A DNA stretch of 7,332 bases from Candidatus Aminicenantota bacterium. GTDB taxonomy: Bacteria; Acidobacteriota; UBA6911; RPQK01; JAJDTT01. Made by a program: the position numbers and the translations under genes. Under the pieces are notes generated by a model. It saw nothing but the letters and a program-made list of their open reading frames with translations. It did not search any database and was not told where the DNA came from. Location: positions 1 to 7,332 of the forward strand of contig JAPOYZ010000400.1 of NCBI GenBank assembly GCA_026706325.1. The letters are read 5' to 3'. Below are positions 7,267 to 7,332 of this stretch, piece by piece; within the stretch, counting starts at the first letter, position 1; each line of letters begins with the position of its first letter.

Positions 7267-7332
7267 TTAATTGTAGTCGCTCTCGGACACTTCCGCGGTT
7301 TCTCCGAAGAACTTGTTGGTGATCTGGAAATG
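7267..7332 (-). pseudogene. Upstream fragment of gene D, ending at an in-frame TAA
   Basis: In the same frame as the downstream segment, 7270-7332 encodes 21 residues (HFQITNKFFGETAEVSESDY, then N) before TAA at 7267-7269. The end, SESDYN-stop-LAP, lines up with SSEEFSQLKV in gene C and GAEEYYALNK in gene B, so the stop falls where the paralogues have Gln or Ala. The frame itself does not shift. Either a nonsense mutation or a base error has split the gene, or the stop is read through. The start of the gene is outside the window. Confidence 0.65.

Noticed and set aside
7267..7269. Reassignment of TAA to an amino acid in this genome
   Set aside because: Reassigned TAA is not established in bacteria, and one internal TAA in one gene is better explained by mutation or error. 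The use of TGA at all three gene ends is too small a sample to argue from in a GC-rich genome.

Overview
The window holds four genes, or parts of genes, in one row on the minus strand. In transcription order they are D (enters from beyond the right edge, ends at 6274), C (6236 to 4107), B (4089 to 1771) and A (1745, running off the left edge). The gaps are only 37, 17 and 25 bases and every internal start has a plausible Shine-Dalgarno sequence, so this looks like the middle or end of one operon for exported proteins. The promoter and terminator lie outside the window. I see no RNA genes, mobile elements or CRISPR arrays, and no gene-free stretch longer than 37 bases.

B, C and D are diverged paralogues. 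B and C are complete and share one layout: signal peptide, a W-x-E-W motif near the mature N-terminus, a discoidin-like (F5/8 type C) domain, a second and weaker discoidin-like segment, a block around [ND]W[ST]PWS, a beta-rich middle, and a C-terminal FlgD-Ig-like domain ending in Ala-Tyr. D shows the last half of the same layout, but an in-frame TAA (7267-7269) interrupts it, with family similarity on both sides. A is a different protein: it has a signal peptide, is rich in aromatic residues, and ends (as far as seen) in Asp/Asn-rich loops that resemble calcium-binding repeats. Its frame is open for 581 codons to the left edge.

The organism is probably a GC-rich Gram-negative bacterium of the Fibrobacteres-Chlorobi-Bacteroidetes superphylum or a neighbour (Latescibacterota, Gemmatimonadota or Marinimicrobia type). 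This is inferred from high GC content and from large exported proteins with C-terminal FlgD-Ig-like domains, which are common there; the sequence alone does not settle it. All three visible gene ends use TGA.

The most likely joint role is a set of co-expressed, secreted or surface-attached proteins that bind carbohydrate or another ligand, with A as a possible larger surface or outer-membrane partner. No catalytic domain is visible, and the substrate and the secretion route cannot be read from this window.
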